64,000 bases of DNA from Pseudomonas sp. B33.4 (GCF_034555375.1 NZ_CP140706.1:921001-985000), one strand, 5' to 3'. Shown: positions 27,323-37,458, counted from the first letter of the stretch. Notes: generated from the sequence alone by a model not told the origin. Translations and numbers: made by a program.

Positions 27323-27653
27323 AGGCGGACTCCTTTTTTTGTAGTCGGCGAACGCCCTCCCGTGTGGCATGCCATACATGGCTGCCGGGAATAAACGTTC
27401 GCGAGAAGCAGCTCCCTCAGCACCGGCAAAAAGCGGTCTGAAAGCGAGCCATGAGCGCAGCCTCGTCAGGCTAACTTGCTGATTTTTCAGCCCCTGACGA
27501 AATTTCGTAACAGGGGATGGACGTCTCCGTGCTTTAAAAGGTTCCCATCTGCGGCAGCATTTGGCCACCCTTAATGTGCTCAACGGTTCGGTTATTGCAT
27601 CGAGTTGGGCTATAATCGCGGCCCTTTTTTGAATCACCGCCAGGCGATTTCCC
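27323..27653. other. Divergent promoter region opuCD/prfC
   Basis: These 331 bases separate the opuC operon from prfC. They hold the prfC -10 box, and a palindrome CCCCTG...CAGGGG (27491-27516) with a self-complementary CGAAATTTCG core that could be an operator. No ORF is supported. The opuC promoter could not be pinpointed. Confidence 0.5.
27611..27616 (+). promoter_or_regulatory. -10 box of prfC promoter
   Basis: A perfect TATAAT lies 38 bp before the prfC ATG. The -35 region is poor at the expected spacing, so only the -10 element is called. Confidence 0.6.
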
Positions 27654-29237
27654 ATGACCAACCAGGCCGCCGAAGTCGCGAAACGCCGCACTTTCGCCAT
27701 TATTTCCCACCCCGATGCCGGTAAAACCACGATCACCGAAAAGCTCCTGTTGATGGGCAAGGCGATTGCAGTGGCCGGTACGGTGAAATCCCGTAAATCC
27801 GATCGCCATGCGACATCCGACTGGATGGAGATGGAGAAACAACGGGGTATTTCCATTACCACGTCGGTCATGCAGTTCCCGTATCGCGAGCACATGATCA
27901 ACCTGCTCGACACCCCGGGCCACGAAGACTTCTCCGAAGACACCTACCGCACCCTGACAGCGGTGGACTCGGCATTGATGGTTCTCGACGGCGGTAAAGG
28001 TGTCGAGCCACGGACCATTGCGCTGATGGACGTCTGCCGTCTGCGTGACACGCCGATCGTCAGTTTCATCAACAAACTCGACCGTGACATCCGCGACCCG
28101 ATCGAACTGCTCGACGAAATCGAAGCCGTTCTGAAGATCAAGGCCGCGCCGATCACCTGGCCGATCGGTTGCTACCGCGACTTCAAGGGCGTGTACCACC
28201 TGGCTGACGACTACATCATTGTCTACACCGCCGGTCACGGTCACGAACGCACGGAAACCAAGATCATCGAGAAACTCGACTCCGACGAGGCGCGCGCGCA
28301 CCTGGGCGACGAGTACGAGCGTTTCATCGAGCAGCTGGAACTGGTTCAAGGCGCCTGCCACGAATTCAACCAGCAGGAATTCCTCGACGGTCAACTGACC
28401 CCGGTGTTCTTCGGTACGGCACTGGGCAACTTCGGTGTTGACCACGTACTTGACGCCGTTGTTGATTGGGCGCCGCGTCCGCTGGCCCGTGTCGCTAACG
28501 AGCGTACCGTTGAGCCGGTGGAAGAGAAGTTCTCGGGCTTCATCTTCAAGATCCAGGCGAACATGGACCCGAAACACCGCGACCGCATCGCCTTCATGCG
28601 CATTTGCTCCGGCAAGTACGAAAAAGGCATGAAGATGCGCCACGTGCGCACCGGCAAGGACGTGCGCATCGGCGACGCCCTGACGTTCTTCTCTTCTGAG
28701 CGTGAACAGCTGGAAGAAGCCTTTGCCGGCGACATCATCGGTCTGCACAACCACGGCACGATCCAGATTGGCGATACCTTCAGTGAAGGTGAAACCCTCG
28801 GGTTTACCGGCATTCCGCACTTTGCGCCGGAGCTGTTCCGTCGTGTGCGTCTGCGTGATCCGCTGAAGTCCAAGCAGTTGCGTCAGGGTCTGCAGCAACT
28901 GGCTGAAGAGGGCGCGACGCAGGTGTTTTTCCCGGAGCGCAGCAACGACATCATTCTGGGCGCCGTGGGTGTGCTGCAGTTTGATGTGGTCGCCAGCCGT
29001 TTGAAGGAGGAATACAAGGTTGAGTGCTCTTACGAGCCGATCACTGTGTATTCCGCGCGCTGGATTGAATGCAGCGACAAGAAGAAGCTCGAAGAATTCT
29101 CCAACAAGGCTGTGGAAAACCTGGCGGTCGACGGTGGTGGTCACCTGACTTACCTTGCGCCGACGCGGGTTAACCTGGCGTTGATGGAAGAGCGTTGGCC
29201 GGATGTGAAGTTCCGGGCGACGCGTGAGCATCATTAA
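27654..29237 (+). CDS. prfC: Peptide chain release factor 3
   Basis: A 527-residue translational GTPase that recycles RF1/RF2 from the ribosome after peptide release. GTPase motifs are [15 protein letters not shown] (G1), RGISITTSV (G2), [16 protein letters not shown] (G3) and INKLDRD (G4). The EF-G-like beta-barrel and RF3 C-terminal domain follow, for example [16 protein letters not shown]. The length is standard. It is monocistronic, with its own promoter and terminator. Confidence 0.97.
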   Translation: MTNQAAEVAKRRTFAIISHPDAGKTTITEKLLLMGKAIAVAGTVKSRKSDRHATSDWMEMEKQRGISITTSVMQFPYREHMINLLDTPGHEDFSEDTYRTLTAVDSALMVLDGGKGVEPRTIALMDVCRLRDTPIVSFINKLDRDIRDPIELLDEIEAVLKIKAAPITWPIGCYRDFKGVYHLADDYIIVYTAGHGHERTETKIIEKLDSDEARAHLGDEYERFIEQLELVQGACHEFNQQEFLDGQLTPVFFGTALGNFGVDHVLDAVVDWAPRPLARVANERTVEPVEEKFSGFIFKIQANMDPKHRDRIAFMRICSGKYEKGMKMRHVRTGKDVRIGDALTFFSSEREQLEEAFAGDIIGLHNHGTIQIGDTFSEGETLGFTGIPHFAPELFRRVRLRDPLKSKQLRQGLQQLAEEGATQVFFPERSNDIILGAVGVLQFDVVASRLKEEYKVECSYEPITVYSARWIECSDKKKLEEFSNKAVENLAVDGGGHLTYLAPTRVNLALMEERWPDVKFRATREHH

Positions 29238-29257
29238 GCGCTGAGCTGAGTTGTTCG

Positions 29258-29293
29258 AAAGCCCCTGAGGTGTAGGCCTTGGGGGCTTTTTTT
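29258..29293 (+). terminator. Rho-independent terminator of prfC
   Basis: AAAGCCCC pairs with GGGGCTTT around an AGG/CCT-stabilised loop and is followed by seven T, about 20 bp after the stop codon. Confidence 0.85.
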
Positions 29294-29310
29294 GTCTGCT
29301 GGTTTTAGGT

Positions 29311-29842
29311 GTATATCCGTTTTTTGGGTGATGGCGGCTTAGGGTTCCGCCCTTACGGCGGGTCACTTTTTCCAGACGCCGAAAAAGTAACCAAAAAGGC
29401 TTGCTCCTGCGTGCGGCCCGCTCGCAGGGGCTCGGGGTTCCTTCGCTGCGGGATCGATCCGGGCGCAGCGTCTCCGGTTTGCTTCGCTGCACCTACTCCC
29501 GCTGTGTTTGGCTGCGCCAAACGGTCGCTGCGCTCCTACCCCCGGATCAATCCCTCCACTCAGCCTGCCGACGTCGCCCGTGGATCAAGATCAAGAGCAG
29601 GCGAGCTGACACTCGGCCTATTGAGTGGTGAAGAGCGCGGGTGTTCGGCTTTTGATTTGCGTTGTTGCTGCCCCTCATCGGAACGCCGCCCGCCCAGCCC
29701 TCTCCCGAGGGAGAGGGGGCCGATTTGTGTGTTTTTCAAAGCCTGAGTTCAACTCGGTATTTCACGTCGGCGTAGCTCGCCCAAACACCTCGGTCAGTCC
29801 CCTCTCCCTCCGGGAGAGGGTTAGGGTGAGGGGCTTTTGATC
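29311..29842. repeat. Composite intergenic repeat, copy A (about 530 bp)
   Basis: Nearly the same sequence recurs at 44556-45072. It starts with a TATCCGTT-containing edge, includes CCGCCCTTACGGCGGG, a long GC-rich stretch with GTTTGGCTGCGCCAAAC, and GATCAAGATCAAGAGCAGG. It ends with CCTCGGTCAGT plus the palindrome CTCTCCCTCCGGGAGAG. Copy A has one terminal module and copy B has four in tandem. Frames within it are not maintained between the copies, so I treat it as non-coding. It resembles the dispersed intergenic repeat families reported in P. fluorescens genomes. Confidence 0.8.
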
Positions 29843-29979
29843 TTCGGCACGGGTTTATCGCACGCAATGGCTGTAGGAAGACTCGGTTTTTCGTGATCTC
29901 GATGCACTTGAACGCGACAACCAGCCTGCTGGCCGTTAGTGTTCCAGCTCCACGCAAGTCGCTTTGAGAGGTCAACGGA

Positions 29980-31179
29980 ATGACGAGTCGGCTGACTCAC
30001 CTGCTACGGCTGAACGGCTATTTCGGCGTAATGGCCTGGGTGCTCGCGGCGCTGTTGTTCATCAATCGCCTGAGCAGCATGGTCAAGCTGTTCATGGCGT
30101 TGTACCTGCGTCAGGAACTGGGGCTGGCGATCGAGACGGTTGGCTGGTTGTTGTCGGCGTACGGTGCGGGTTTGCTGGTCGGTTCGATGCTCGGGGGTTG
30201 GCTCAGTGATCATGTGCGCACGGCGCGACTGACGGCGGCGTTGTTCTTTGTTTCGGTGTGGGTGCTGATGCTGCTGGGGTTGGTCACGCAAGTGCCGTTG
30301 CTCGCTGCATTGTTGTTGCTCAGCGGAACCATCGATGGGGCTATTCGCACGCTGCATCAGCGGCTGATCATGGAATATTGCGAGGTGGCGCAGCGCTCGC
30401 GTGCGCAGGCGTTGAGCCGGGTTGCGCGCAACCTTGGGATGGCCGCCGCCGGTGTGGCGGGCGGGGTGTTGGCGCAGACCGATTTTCGCTGGGTATTTTT
30501 CGGCAGCGCGGCGATGACGTTGCTGGCCTTGCTGTGGTTTGTCCGCACCACGTGGCAGCGTCCGGTGCTGATCAATGAAGAGTCATCCACAGTCGGCGCC
30601 GGTGGTTCGGGTGTGCCGTATCGCGACAAACCCTTCCTCTGGTTGCTGGCGGCGACCGCCGTGCTCGGTATCGCGTTTGATACGGTCTACAGCACACTGG
30701 GTAATTATCTGCGTGATTACTATCACTTGAGCACTGAGGCGATCGGTTGGCAGTTCGGCCTCAATGCGTTGCTGGTGATCGCCCTGCAGATTCCGCTGTC
30801 GCACTGGGGCGAACGTTGGGGCATGCGTCGGCAAATGCTCGCGGGGAGTTTACTGCTGGCGTGCGGGCTGGGCATGTTGCCATTCGGTTCCGGGCTGGCG
30901 TTCGTCTGCCTGTCGACGCTGATCTGGACCTTGGGTGAGGCGTTTTTCATGCCGCCGCTGAATGTGCTGGCCATGCGCTTTGCCCAGGGTGGTAAAAGCG
31001 GTCAGTACTTTGGCCTGTTCTTTATGAGCTGGAGCGCCAGTGCGCTGTTGTCACCGGTACTCAGTGGCCAGTTATATGGTCAATTCGGTGGCCACAGTGT
31101 GTGGCTGGCGAGTGCGCTGATGGTGTTGATTTCCATGCCGTTGACTTGGCAGGCCACGCGATCACTCGGTGGCGCTTAG
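29980..31179 (+). CDS. Major facilitator superfamily transporter
   Basis: A 399-residue MFS permease with 12 predicted membrane segments. The loop 2-3 motif is GSMLGGWLSDHVRTARL, and the central loop is about 185-205. The substrate is unknown; the overall look is that of a drug/metabolite efflux-type (MdtH/YajR-like) carrier. It follows an intergenic repeat and has GAGAGG before its ATG. It stands alone. Confidence 0.88.
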   Translation: MTSRLTHLLRLNGYFGVMAWVLAALLFINRLSSMVKLFMALYLRQELGLAIETVGWLLSAYGAGLLVGSMLGGWLSDHVRTARLTAALFFVSVWVLMLLGLVTQVPLLAALLLLSGTIDGAIRTLHQRLIMEYCEVAQRSRAQALSRVARNLGMAAAGVAGGVLAQTDFRWVFFGSAAMTLLALLWFVRTTWQRPVLINEESSTVGAGGSGVPYRDKPFLWLLAATAVLGIAFDTVYSTLGNYLRDYYHLSTEAIGWQFGLNALLVIALQIPLSHWGERWGMRRQMLAGSLLLACGLGMLPFGSGLAFVCLSTLIWTLGEAFFMPPLNVLAMRFAQGGKSGQYFGLFFMSWSASALLSPVLSGQLYGQFGGHSVWLASALMVLISMPLTWQATRSLGGA

Positions 31180-31338
31180 CTGTTGCGGCTATGAGCATTA
31201 TTCGAAAACTGTCTTTCCATGAAGGGCATTTCTGCCCGCTCGTTAGCGTCCTATCTGGTGAACCCGATGGATCGGAACTAGATTTCACACAGCGCCAGTC
31301 AGGCACGAATGTCTCACCTGAAAAAGGATGGAGTCGTT

Positions 31339-31593
31339 ATGAAAAGCAGATTGCTACGGGTTTTATTGCTGTTGAAAGTGATGGTCATGCTGTCCCTCGG
31401 CACCGCGACGGCCTGGGCCGAGTGCGAGGATCACGATTCTCAGGCGTTCAACGGAAAGGTTGGGCACAGCGGCTTGATGCTGGCCAAGTCTGAATCCGAA
31501 CCGGGCGATCAGGGGCAGGGTGGCAGCGCCGATGACGACGACTCGACCACTGACGAGCCGGATACCGACGATGAGGGCGACAGCCAGACGTAA
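31339..31593 (+). CDS. Small secreted acidic hypothetical protein
   Basis: An 84-residue protein with a clear signal peptide (MKSRLLRVLLLLKVMVML to about TAWA). The mature chain is about 55 residues, and its C-terminal third is very acidic (DDDDSTTDEPDTDDE). One cysteine remains after cleavage (AECEDHD). GGATGGAG lies just upstream of the ATG at 31339. I do not recognise a family. The acidic tail could bind cations, which is only a guess. A terminator follows. Confidence 0.65.
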   Translation: MKSRLLRVLLLLKVMVMLSLGTATAWAECEDHDSQAFNGKVGHSGLMLAKSESEPGDQGQGGSADDDDSTTDEPDTDDEGDSQT

Positions 31594-31606
31594 ATTGCAG
31601 GCAAAA

Positions 31607-31656
31607 GAAAACCCCTACTGCCTCGACTGATGCGCAATCGAGGTGGGAGGGGTTTG
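31607..31656 (+). terminator. Terminator-like hairpin
   Basis: AAACCCCT...CCTCGA pairs with TCGAGG...AGGGGTTT, starting about 13 bp after the small acidic gene. The T run is short (GGGGTTTG), so efficiency is uncertain. Confidence 0.6.
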
Positions 31657-31689
31657 CTCAACACTTCACGCTGTTTGAAATGCGATCCC

Positions 31690-31782
31690 TTGTAGGAGTG
31701 AGCCTGCTCGCGATAGCGGTGGATCAGTCGATGAGGATGTTGACTGAAATAACGCCATCGCGAGCAGGCTCACTCCTACAGG
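31690..31782. repeat. REP-type inverted pair (GTGAGC variant)
   Basis: TGTAGGAGTGAGCCTGCTCG and its complement flank about 45 bp. The same variant (GTGAGC instead of GCGAGC) occurs at 61684-61775. Confidence 0.85.
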
Positions 31783-31806
31783 TTTCGTGTCGGCCTCCAG
31801 ATTTGC

Positions 31807-32787
31807 TTACGCCGCGCCGTCGAGGAACTGCTCGGCGTAGTGGCAAGCCACCTGCCGGCTGTCGAGCTGGCGCAACGCCGGCTCTTCCGTGCTGCAACGC
31901 TCGGTCGCGTACGGGCAGCGCTTGTGGAAAGCGCAGCCCGGTGGCGGGTTCAGCGGGTTCGGCAGTTCGCCGACGATCTTGATTTTCGGCTTGTTCGGGT
32001 CCGGGTGAATGGTCGGGGTCGCCGACAGCAGCGCCTGGGTGTACGGGTGCAGTGGACGCTCGTAAATGTCGTTCTTCGGCCCCAGTTCCACCGGGCGACC
32101 GAGGTACATCACCATCACGTCATCGGCCACATGCTGCACCACCGCGAGGTTGTGCGAAATGAACACGTAGGCGGTGTTGAACTCCTGCTGCAGATCCATG
32201 AACAGGTTGAGCACCTGCGCCTGAATCGACACGTCGAGCGCCGAAGTCGGTTCATCCGCCACCAGCACTTTCGGTTGCAACATCATGGCGCGAGCCAGGG
32301 CGATACGCTGACGCTGACCGCCGGAGAACATGTGCGGATAACGCTGGTAGTGCTCGGGACGCAAGCCGACCTGCTTCATCATCGCCTGGACTTTTTCGCG
32401 ACGTTCGGCGGCGGAAAGGTTGGTGTTGATCAGCAGCGGCTCGCCGAGCTGGTCACCGACTTTCTGCCGTGGGTTCAACGACGCGTACGGGCTTTGGAAG
32501 ACCATCTGCACGTCTTTGCGCAGTTGCTTGCGTTGCGCCTTGTCGGCGCCGGCGACTTCCTGGCCGGCAATTTTCAGCGAGCCGGACGACGGATCTTCAA
32601 TCAGCGTCAATGCGCGGGCGAGGGTGGATTTGCCGCAGCCCGACTCGCCTACAACGGCGAGGGTCTTGCCGGCTTCCAGTTCGAACGACACACCGTTGAG
32701 TGCGCGCACGGTCGCGTGGCCCTTGAACAGGCCACGGGAGACTTCGTAGTGACGGGTCAGGTCGCGGGCGGTAAGTACGACGGCCAT
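31807..32787 (-). CDS. dppF: Dipeptide ABC transporter ATPase DppF
   Basis: A 326-residue ATPase of the oligopeptide/dipeptide family. Walker A is GESGCGKST, the signature FSGGQRQR, Walker B VLVADEPTSALDVS. The family C-terminal iron-sulfur-like cysteine region includes PPGCAFHKRCPYATERC. With DppD it powers peptide import through DppBC. Its ATG shares one base with the dppD stop. It is the last gene of the dpp operon. Confidence 0.95.
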   Translation of the reverse strand: MAVVLTARDLTRHYEVSRGLFKGHATVRALNGVSFELEAGKTLAVVGESGCGKSTLARALTLIEDPSSGSLKIAGQEVAGADKAQRKQLRKDVQMVFQSPYASLNPRQKVGDQLGEPLLINTNLSAAERREKVQAMMKQVGLRPEHYQRYPHMFSGGQRQRIALARAMMLQPKVLVADEPTSALDVSIQAQVLNLFMDLQQEFNTAYVFISHNLAVVQHVADDVMVMYLGRPVELGPKNDIYERPLHPYTQALLSATPTIHPDPNKPKIKIVGELPNPLNPPPGCAFHKRCPYATERCSTEEPALRQLDSRQVACHYAEQFLDGAA

Positions 32788-33755
32788 TACGCCACCTCCT
32801 GGTTCAGCGGGAAGAAGCAGCGGGCGAGGCTGTGGCTTTTCGGATCAAGACCTGGACGCTGCGTGCGGCAGCTGTCCTGCACGTACGGGCAGCGCGGCGA
32901 CAGCAGGCAACCCTGCGGACGGTCGTAACGGCCCGGGACGATACCCGGCAACGTCGACAGGCGTGAGGCGCCGAGGCTGTGCTCTGGAATCGCCTTGAGC
33001 AGCGCTTCGCTGTACGGATGCGCCGGGATGTCGAACAGTTGTGGCACCTGACCGACTTCAACGGCTTGACCTGCGTACATCACGCAGACGCGCTGGGCGG
33101 TTTCTGCCACAACCGCGAGGTCGTGAGTGATCAGCACCAGGCCCATGTTCTGTTCTTTCTGCAACGCCAGCAGCAGATCCATGATCTGTGCCTGAATCGT
33201 CACGTCGAGTGCCGTGGTCGGTTCGTCGGCAATCAACAGTTTCGGCTCGCCGGCAATCGCCATGGCAATCGCAACACGCTGGCTCATACCGCCGGACAGT
33301 TGATGCGGGTAGGCGTCCATACGGCTGGCGGCGCCCGGGATTTCGACTTTTTCCAGCAGTTCGATCGCACGTTTGCGCGCTTGCTTGCCGGACATTTTCA
33401 GGTGCAGACGCAGCACTTCTTCAATCTGGAAGCCGACGGTGTAGCTTGGGTTCAGTGCGGTCATAGGGTCCTGAAAGACCATCGACAAATCTTTGCCGAC
33501 GATTTGCCGACGCTGACGGTTGCTCAGTTTGAGCATGTCTTTGCCGTCGAAGCTGAGCGAGTCGGCGGTGACGATGCCGGGGTGCTCGATCAGGCCCATC
33601 AGCGCCATCATGGTCACGGATTTACCCGAACCCGACTCGCCAACGATGGCCAGTACTTCGCCTTTGTCGACTTTCAAATCGAGGCCATCGACCACCGGGG
33701 TCGCGGTCTTGTCGCCGAAGCGAACGTTGAGATTCTTGATTTCTAACAATGACAT
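32787..33755 (-). CDS. dppD: Dipeptide ABC transporter ATPase DppD
   Basis: A 322-residue ATPase partner of DppF. Walker A is GESGSGKSV, the signature LSGGMSQR, Walker [15 protein letters not shown]. The C-terminal cysteine motif ([15 protein letters not shown]) matches the Opp/Dpp domain. The start [11 protein letters not shown] at 33755 fits the family and follows dppC by 10 bp. Confidence 0.95.
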   Translation of the reverse strand: MSLLEIKNLNVRFGDKTATPVVDGLDLKVDKGEVLAIVGESGSGKSVTMMALMGLIEHPGIVTADSLSFDGKDMLKLSNRQRRQIVGKDLSMVFQDPMTALNPSYTVGFQIEEVLRLHLKMSGKQARKRAIELLEKVEIPGAASRMDAYPHQLSGGMSQRVAIAMAIAGEPKLLIADEPTTALDVTIQAQIMDLLLALQKEQNMGLVLITHDLAVVAETAQRVCVMYAGQAVEVGQVPQLFDIPAHPYSEALLKAIPEHSLGASRLSTLPGIVPGRYDRPQGCLLSPRCPYVQDSCRTQRPGLDPKSHSLARCFFPLNQEVA

Positions 33756-33765
33756 GGGAATCTCC

Positions 33766-34689
33766 TCAGGCGGCGTTCTTGAGTTTCGGGTCCAGCGCAT
33801 CGCGCAGACCGTCGCCCATCAAGTTGATTGCCAGCACGCTGAGCAAAATGGTCAAACCAGGCAGACTCACCACCCACCAGGCGCGTTCGATGTAGTCGCG
33901 GGCCGAGGCCAGCATGGTGCCCCACTCCGGGGTTGGCGGTTGTACGCCAAGGCCAAGGAAGCCCAGTGCCGCAGCGTCGAGAATCGCCGAGGAGAAGCTC
34001 AAGGTCGCCTGCACGATCAGCGGCGCCATGCAGTTCGGCAGCACGGTGATGAACATCAGACGTGGCAGACCGGCACCGGCCAGGCGCGCGGCGGTCACGT
34101 AGTCGCGGTTCAGTTCGCCCATCACCGCAGCGCGGGTCAGACGCACGTAGGACGGCAAGGACACCACAGCAATGGCGATCACGGTGTTGATCAGGCCAGG
34201 GCCGAGGATGGCGACAATCGCCACAGCCAGCAGCAGCGACGGCAGGGCGAGCATGATGTCCATCAGACGCATGATGGTCGGGCCGATCATCTTCGGGAAG
34301 AAACCGGCGAACAGGCCGAGCAGGATCCCCGGAATCAGCGACATCACCACCGACGACAGGCCGATCAGCAGCGACAGGCGCGAGCCCTGGATCAGACGTG
34401 ACAGCAGGTCACGACCCAGTTCATCGGTGCCGAGCAGGAACTGCATCTGCCCGCCTTCCAGCCAGGCCGGTGGCGTCAGCAGGAAGTCGCGGTATTGCTC
34501 GCTCGGGTTGTGCGGCGCGACCCACGGCGCGAACAGCGCGCAGAAAATCACCAGCAACATGAACAGCAGGCCGGCAACCGCGCCTTTGTTTTTCGAGAAG
34601 GCTTGCCAGAATTCTTTGTACGGTGACGGGTACAGCAGGCTTTGATCCGCGTTGGCGGCGGTGGCTACTGAGGATGTTGGAGTGCTCAT
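33766..34689 (-). CDS. dppC: Dipeptide ABC permease DppC
   Basis: A 307-residue permease with an N-terminal cytoplasmic tail (about 1-40), the first membrane helix [19 protein letters not shown], then [16 protein letters not shown] and a five-helix core with an EAA-type loop ([14 protein letters not shown]). It pairs with DppB. The ATG at 34689 has GAGG upstream and lies 11 bp after dppB. Confidence 0.94.
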   Translation of the reverse strand: MSTPTSSVATAANADQSLLYPSPYKEFWQAFSKNKGAVAGLLFMLLVIFCALFAPWVAPHNPSEQYRDFLLTPPAWLEGGQMQFLLGTDELGRDLLSRLIQGSRLSLLIGLSSVVMSLIPGILLGLFAGFFPKMIGPTIMRLMDIMLALPSLLLAVAIVAILGPGLINTVIAIAVVSLPSYVRLTRAAVMGELNRDYVTAARLAGAGLPRLMFITVLPNCMAPLIVQATLSFSSAILDAAALGFLGLGVQPPTPEWGTMLASARDYIERAWWVVSLPGLTILLSVLAINLMGDGLRDALDPKLKNAA

Positions 34690-34700
34690 GGTTATTGACC

Positions 34701-35711
34701 TCAGCGCTGATGACGGATGCGTGGGTTGGCAAAGCCGTAGAGGATGTCCACTACGAAGTTGACCAGAATCACCAGGCAGGCGATTAACAGGATGCCGTTT
34801 TGCACAACCGGGTAGTCCCGGGCGCCGATGGCTTCGATCAGCCATTTACCGATGCCGGGCCAGGAGAAAATGGTTTCGGTCAGAACTGCGCCGGCCAGCA
34901 GCGTGCCGACTTGCAGGCCGACCACGGTCAGCACCGGAATCAGTGCGTTACGCAGACCGTGCACGAACACCACGCGCGACGGCGACAGGCCTTTGGCCTT
35001 GGCGGTGCGGATGTAGTCTTCGCGCAGCACTTCGAGCATCGACGAACGGGTCATCCGCGCGATCACCGCCAGCGGAATGGTGCCGAGGACGATGGCCGGC
35101 AGGATCAGGTGATGCAGCGCGTCGAAGAATGCCCCGACGTCATCGGCCAGCAGCGTATCGATCAGCATGAAACCGGTGCGCGGCTCGATGTCATAGAGCA
35201 AGTCGATCCGTCCGGAAACCGGGGTCCAGCCCAGGCTCACCGAGAAGAACATGATCAGGATCAGGCCCCACCAGAAGATCGGCATCGAATACCCCGCGAG
35301 GGAGATGCCCATCACCCCGTGGTCGAACAGCGATCCTCGCTTGAGTGCCGCGATCACCCCGGCCAGAAGACCGAGAATGCCGGCGAACAGCAGGGCGGCC
35401 ATGGACAGTTCCAGGGTCGCCGGGAAGAGAGAGGTGAACTCGGTCCATACGCTTTCACGCGTACGCAGGGATTCGCCGAGATCGCCTTGAGCCAGTTTGC
35501 CGATGTAGTCCAGATACTGGGCATACAACGGTTTGTTCAGACCTAGGCGTTCCATTGCCTGAGCGTGCATTTCGGGGTCGACCCGACGTTCGCCCATCAT
35601 CACTTCCACGGGGTCGCCCGGAATCATGCGAATCAACGCGAAAGTCAGCAAGGTGATGCCGAAAAACGTGGGGATCAACAACCCCAGTCGGCGGGCAATA
35701 AAACTAAACAT
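34701..35711 (-). CDS. dppB: Dipeptide ABC permease DppB
   Basis: A 336-residue permease with about six membrane segments. It starts with the classic MFSFIARRLGLLIPTFFGIT and has the EAA loop YIRTAKAKGLSPSRVVFVHG and FSWPGIGKWLIEAI. It forms the membrane channel with DppC. A stable intercistronic hairpin separates it from the binding-protein gene upstream. Confidence 0.95.
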   Translation of the reverse strand: MFSFIARRLGLLIPTFFGITLLTFALIRMIPGDPVEVMMGERRVDPEMHAQAMERLGLNKPLYAQYLDYIGKLAQGDLGESLRTRESVWTEFTSLFPATLELSMAALLFAGILGLLAGVIAALKRGSLFDHGVMGISLAGYSMPIFWWGLILIMFFSVSLGWTPVSGRIDLLYDIEPRTGFMLIDTLLADDVGAFFDALHHLILPAIVLGTIPLAVIARMTRSSMLEVLREDYIRTAKAKGLSPSRVVFVHGLRNALIPVLTVVGLQVGTLLAGAVLTETIFSWPGIGKWLIEAIGARDYPVVQNGILLIACLVILVNFVVDILYGFANPRIRHQR

Positions 35712-35744
35712 CGTGTGTGGTACCTCATCAGCCGGTTAGGCGTG

Positions 35745-35774
35745 CCCGGCATCCCTGGGGTCAGGGACGCCGGG
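35745..35774 (-). other. Intercistronic stem-loop between dppA-type gene and dppB
   Basis: CCCGGC-TCCCT pairs with AGGGA-GCCGGG around a six-base loop. There is no T run, so it is more likely an RNA-stability or processing element that raises binding-protein mRNA over permease mRNA than a terminator. Confidence 0.6.
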
Positions 35775-35784
35775 AGTTTCTTAT

Positions 35785-37380
35785 CTACTTCACCTGGGTA
35801 GTGGCGAAGTTATTAGTGGTGAGAGGGCTGATGTGATAACCCTCTACGTTGTTGCGCATTGCGGTAAACATCCTGGTGTGGGCCATGCTGATCCATGGCT
35901 GATCCTGATTAAACAATACTTGCGCCTGTTCGTAGAGCGCGGCGCGTTCGGCCGGATCTACTTTAGCCCGTGCTTCATCCAGCAGTGCCTGGAATTTCTC
36001 GTTGCACCAGCGAGCGTAGTTCTCGCCATTTTTTGCTGCTTCGCAACTGAGCATAGGCGTCAGGAAGTTATCCGGGTCGCCGTTGTCACCCGCCCATCCG
36101 GCCGAGACCATATCGTGTTCACCGGCCTTGGCGCGTTTAAGCATTTCGCCCCATTCCATCACGCGGATGTCGATCTTGATCCCGACTTTCGCCAGGTCAG
36201 CCTGCATCATTTGCGCGCCGAGCATCGGGTTGGGGTTGGTCGGGCCGCCGCCGTTGCGGGTAAACAGGGTAAACACGGTGCCTTCCGGAACCCCGGCTTC
36301 CTTGAGCAGGGCGCGAGCCTTGTCGAGGTCACGCGGCGGGTTCTTCAGGTCGTGGTTGTAGCCCAGCAGCGTGTCCGGGTACGGGTTGACCGCGACGGTC
36401 GCATTGCCCGGGCCAAACAGCGCGTTGACGTAGGCCGCTTTGTCGAAGGCAATATCGATCGCCTTACGCACACGCACGTCGCTCATGTACTTGTGCTGGG
36501 TGTTCATGGCGATATACGAAACGGTCATCGCGTTCAGCTCATCGACCTTGAGCTTGGCGTCTTTCTTGATGCTCGGGATGTCATCCGGTTTCGGATACAG
36601 CGCGATCTGGCACTCGTTGGCCTTGAGCTTCTGCAGGCGCACGTTGTTGTCAGTGGCGATCGCCAGAATCAGCGCGTCGGCCGGTGGCTTGCCACGGAAA
36701 TAGTCCGGGTTGGCCTTGAAACGTACCTGCGCATCCTTGGCATAACGCTGGAAGATGAACGGACCGGTGCCGACCGGCTTGTTATTGAGGTCGCCGGTCT
36801 TGTTGGCCTTGAGCAACTGATCGGCGTACTCGGCGGAATAAATGGCGGTGAACGGCATCGCAACGTCGGCCAGGAACGGCGCTTCGCGACGTGTCAGGGT
36901 GAACTTGACCGTTTGGTCATCGACTTTTTCGACGCTTTTGAGCAGTTCCTTGAAGCCCATGCTTTCAAAGTACGGGAAGCCCACGCTCGACAGTTTGTGC
37001 CACGGGTGATTCGGGTCCAGCTGACGCTGGAAGCTCCAAAGCACGTCGTCGGCGTTCATGTCACGGGTCGGCTTGAAGTATTCGGTGGTGTGAAACTTGA
37101 CGCCTTTGCGCAGGTGGAACGTGTACGTCAGACCGTCTTCGCTGATTTCCCAGGTATCTGCCAGGGCCGGAACGATTTCCGTCGTGCCAGGCTTGAAGTC
37201 CACCAGGCGGTTGAAGATGGTTTCGGCCACAGCGTCCGCCGTGACTGCAGTTGTGTACTGGACCATATCGAAGCCTTCCGGACTGGCTTCGGTGCAGACC
37301 ACCAAGGGTTTGGCCGAGACGCCAACAGCGACACTCAGCAACGCAGCCGCGATGGCCGCACGTAGGGGAAGCATTTTCAT
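35785..37380 (-). CDS. Peptide-binding protein, DppA4-like
   Basis: A 531-residue family-5 solute-binding protein. The signal peptide ends near VGVSAK (about residue 22). The mature start LVVCTEASPEGFD is shared by the other three binding proteins in the locus. It is the closest to the permease genes and the most divergent of the four, for example RNGGGPTNPNPMLG where the others have a VQRPYNPNAK-like stretch. This is the position of DppA4 (PA4502) in P. aeruginosa. It should deliver peptides to DppBC, with a different peptide preference from its paralogues. Confidence 0.92.
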   Translation of the reverse strand: MKMLPLRAAIAAALLSVAVGVSAKPLVVCTEASPEGFDMVQYTTAVTADAVAETIFNRLVDFKPGTTEIVPALADTWEISEDGLTYTFHLRKGVKFHTTEYFKPTRDMNADDVLWSFQRQLDPNHPWHKLSSVGFPYFESMGFKELLKSVEKVDDQTVKFTLTRREAPFLADVAMPFTAIYSAEYADQLLKANKTGDLNNKPVGTGPFIFQRYAKDAQVRFKANPDYFRGKPPADALILAIATDNNVRLQKLKANECQIALYPKPDDIPSIKKDAKLKVDELNAMTVSYIAMNTQHKYMSDVRVRKAIDIAFDKAAYVNALFGPGNATVAVNPYPDTLLGYNHDLKNPPRDLDKARALLKEAGVPEGTVFTLFTRNGGGPTNPNPMLGAQMMQADLAKVGIKIDIRVMEWGEMLKRAKAGEHDMVSAGWAGDNGDPDNFLTPMLSCEAAKNGENYARWCNEKFQALLDEARAKVDPAERAALYEQAQVLFNQDQPWISMAHTRMFTAMRNNVEGYHISPLTTNNFATTQVK

Positions 37381-37408
37381 CGATAACCCTCTGCAATCGG
37401 TTGAAGAC

Positions 37409-37450
37409 AAAAAACCGAACGGCCGACTCATCATGAGTCAGCCGTCGGTT
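37409..37450 (-). terminator. Terminator after the OprD-family porin gene
   Basis: A long imperfect stem (AACCGAC-GGC-GACTCA with TGAGTC-GCC-TCGGTT) is followed on the minus strand by six T. It lies between the porin and the downstream binding-protein gene and probably limits read-through into dppA4-BCDF. Confidence 0.82.
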
Positions 37451-37458
37451 GGCGTTTT

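Noticed and set aside
27491..27516. Palindrome CCCCTG...CAGGGG as a terminator
   Set aside because: No T run on either side and no upstream gene that needs one; at most an operator, so it was not called separately.
27534..29492. A 652-codon minus-strand frame
   Set aside because: Antisense to prfC and running into an intergenic repeat; composition reflects the opposite strand of a real gene.
29309..29746. Frames of 76-145 codons inside composite repeat copy A
   Set aside because: The second copy (44556-45072) does not keep the same frames, there is no good ribosome-binding site, and the sequence is a dispersed repeat.
31690..31782. GC-rich inverted pairs (here and at other REP sites) as intrinsic terminators
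   Set aside because: The arms are about 45 bp apart and lack T runs. They match the dispersed REP families, so they are listed as repeats.
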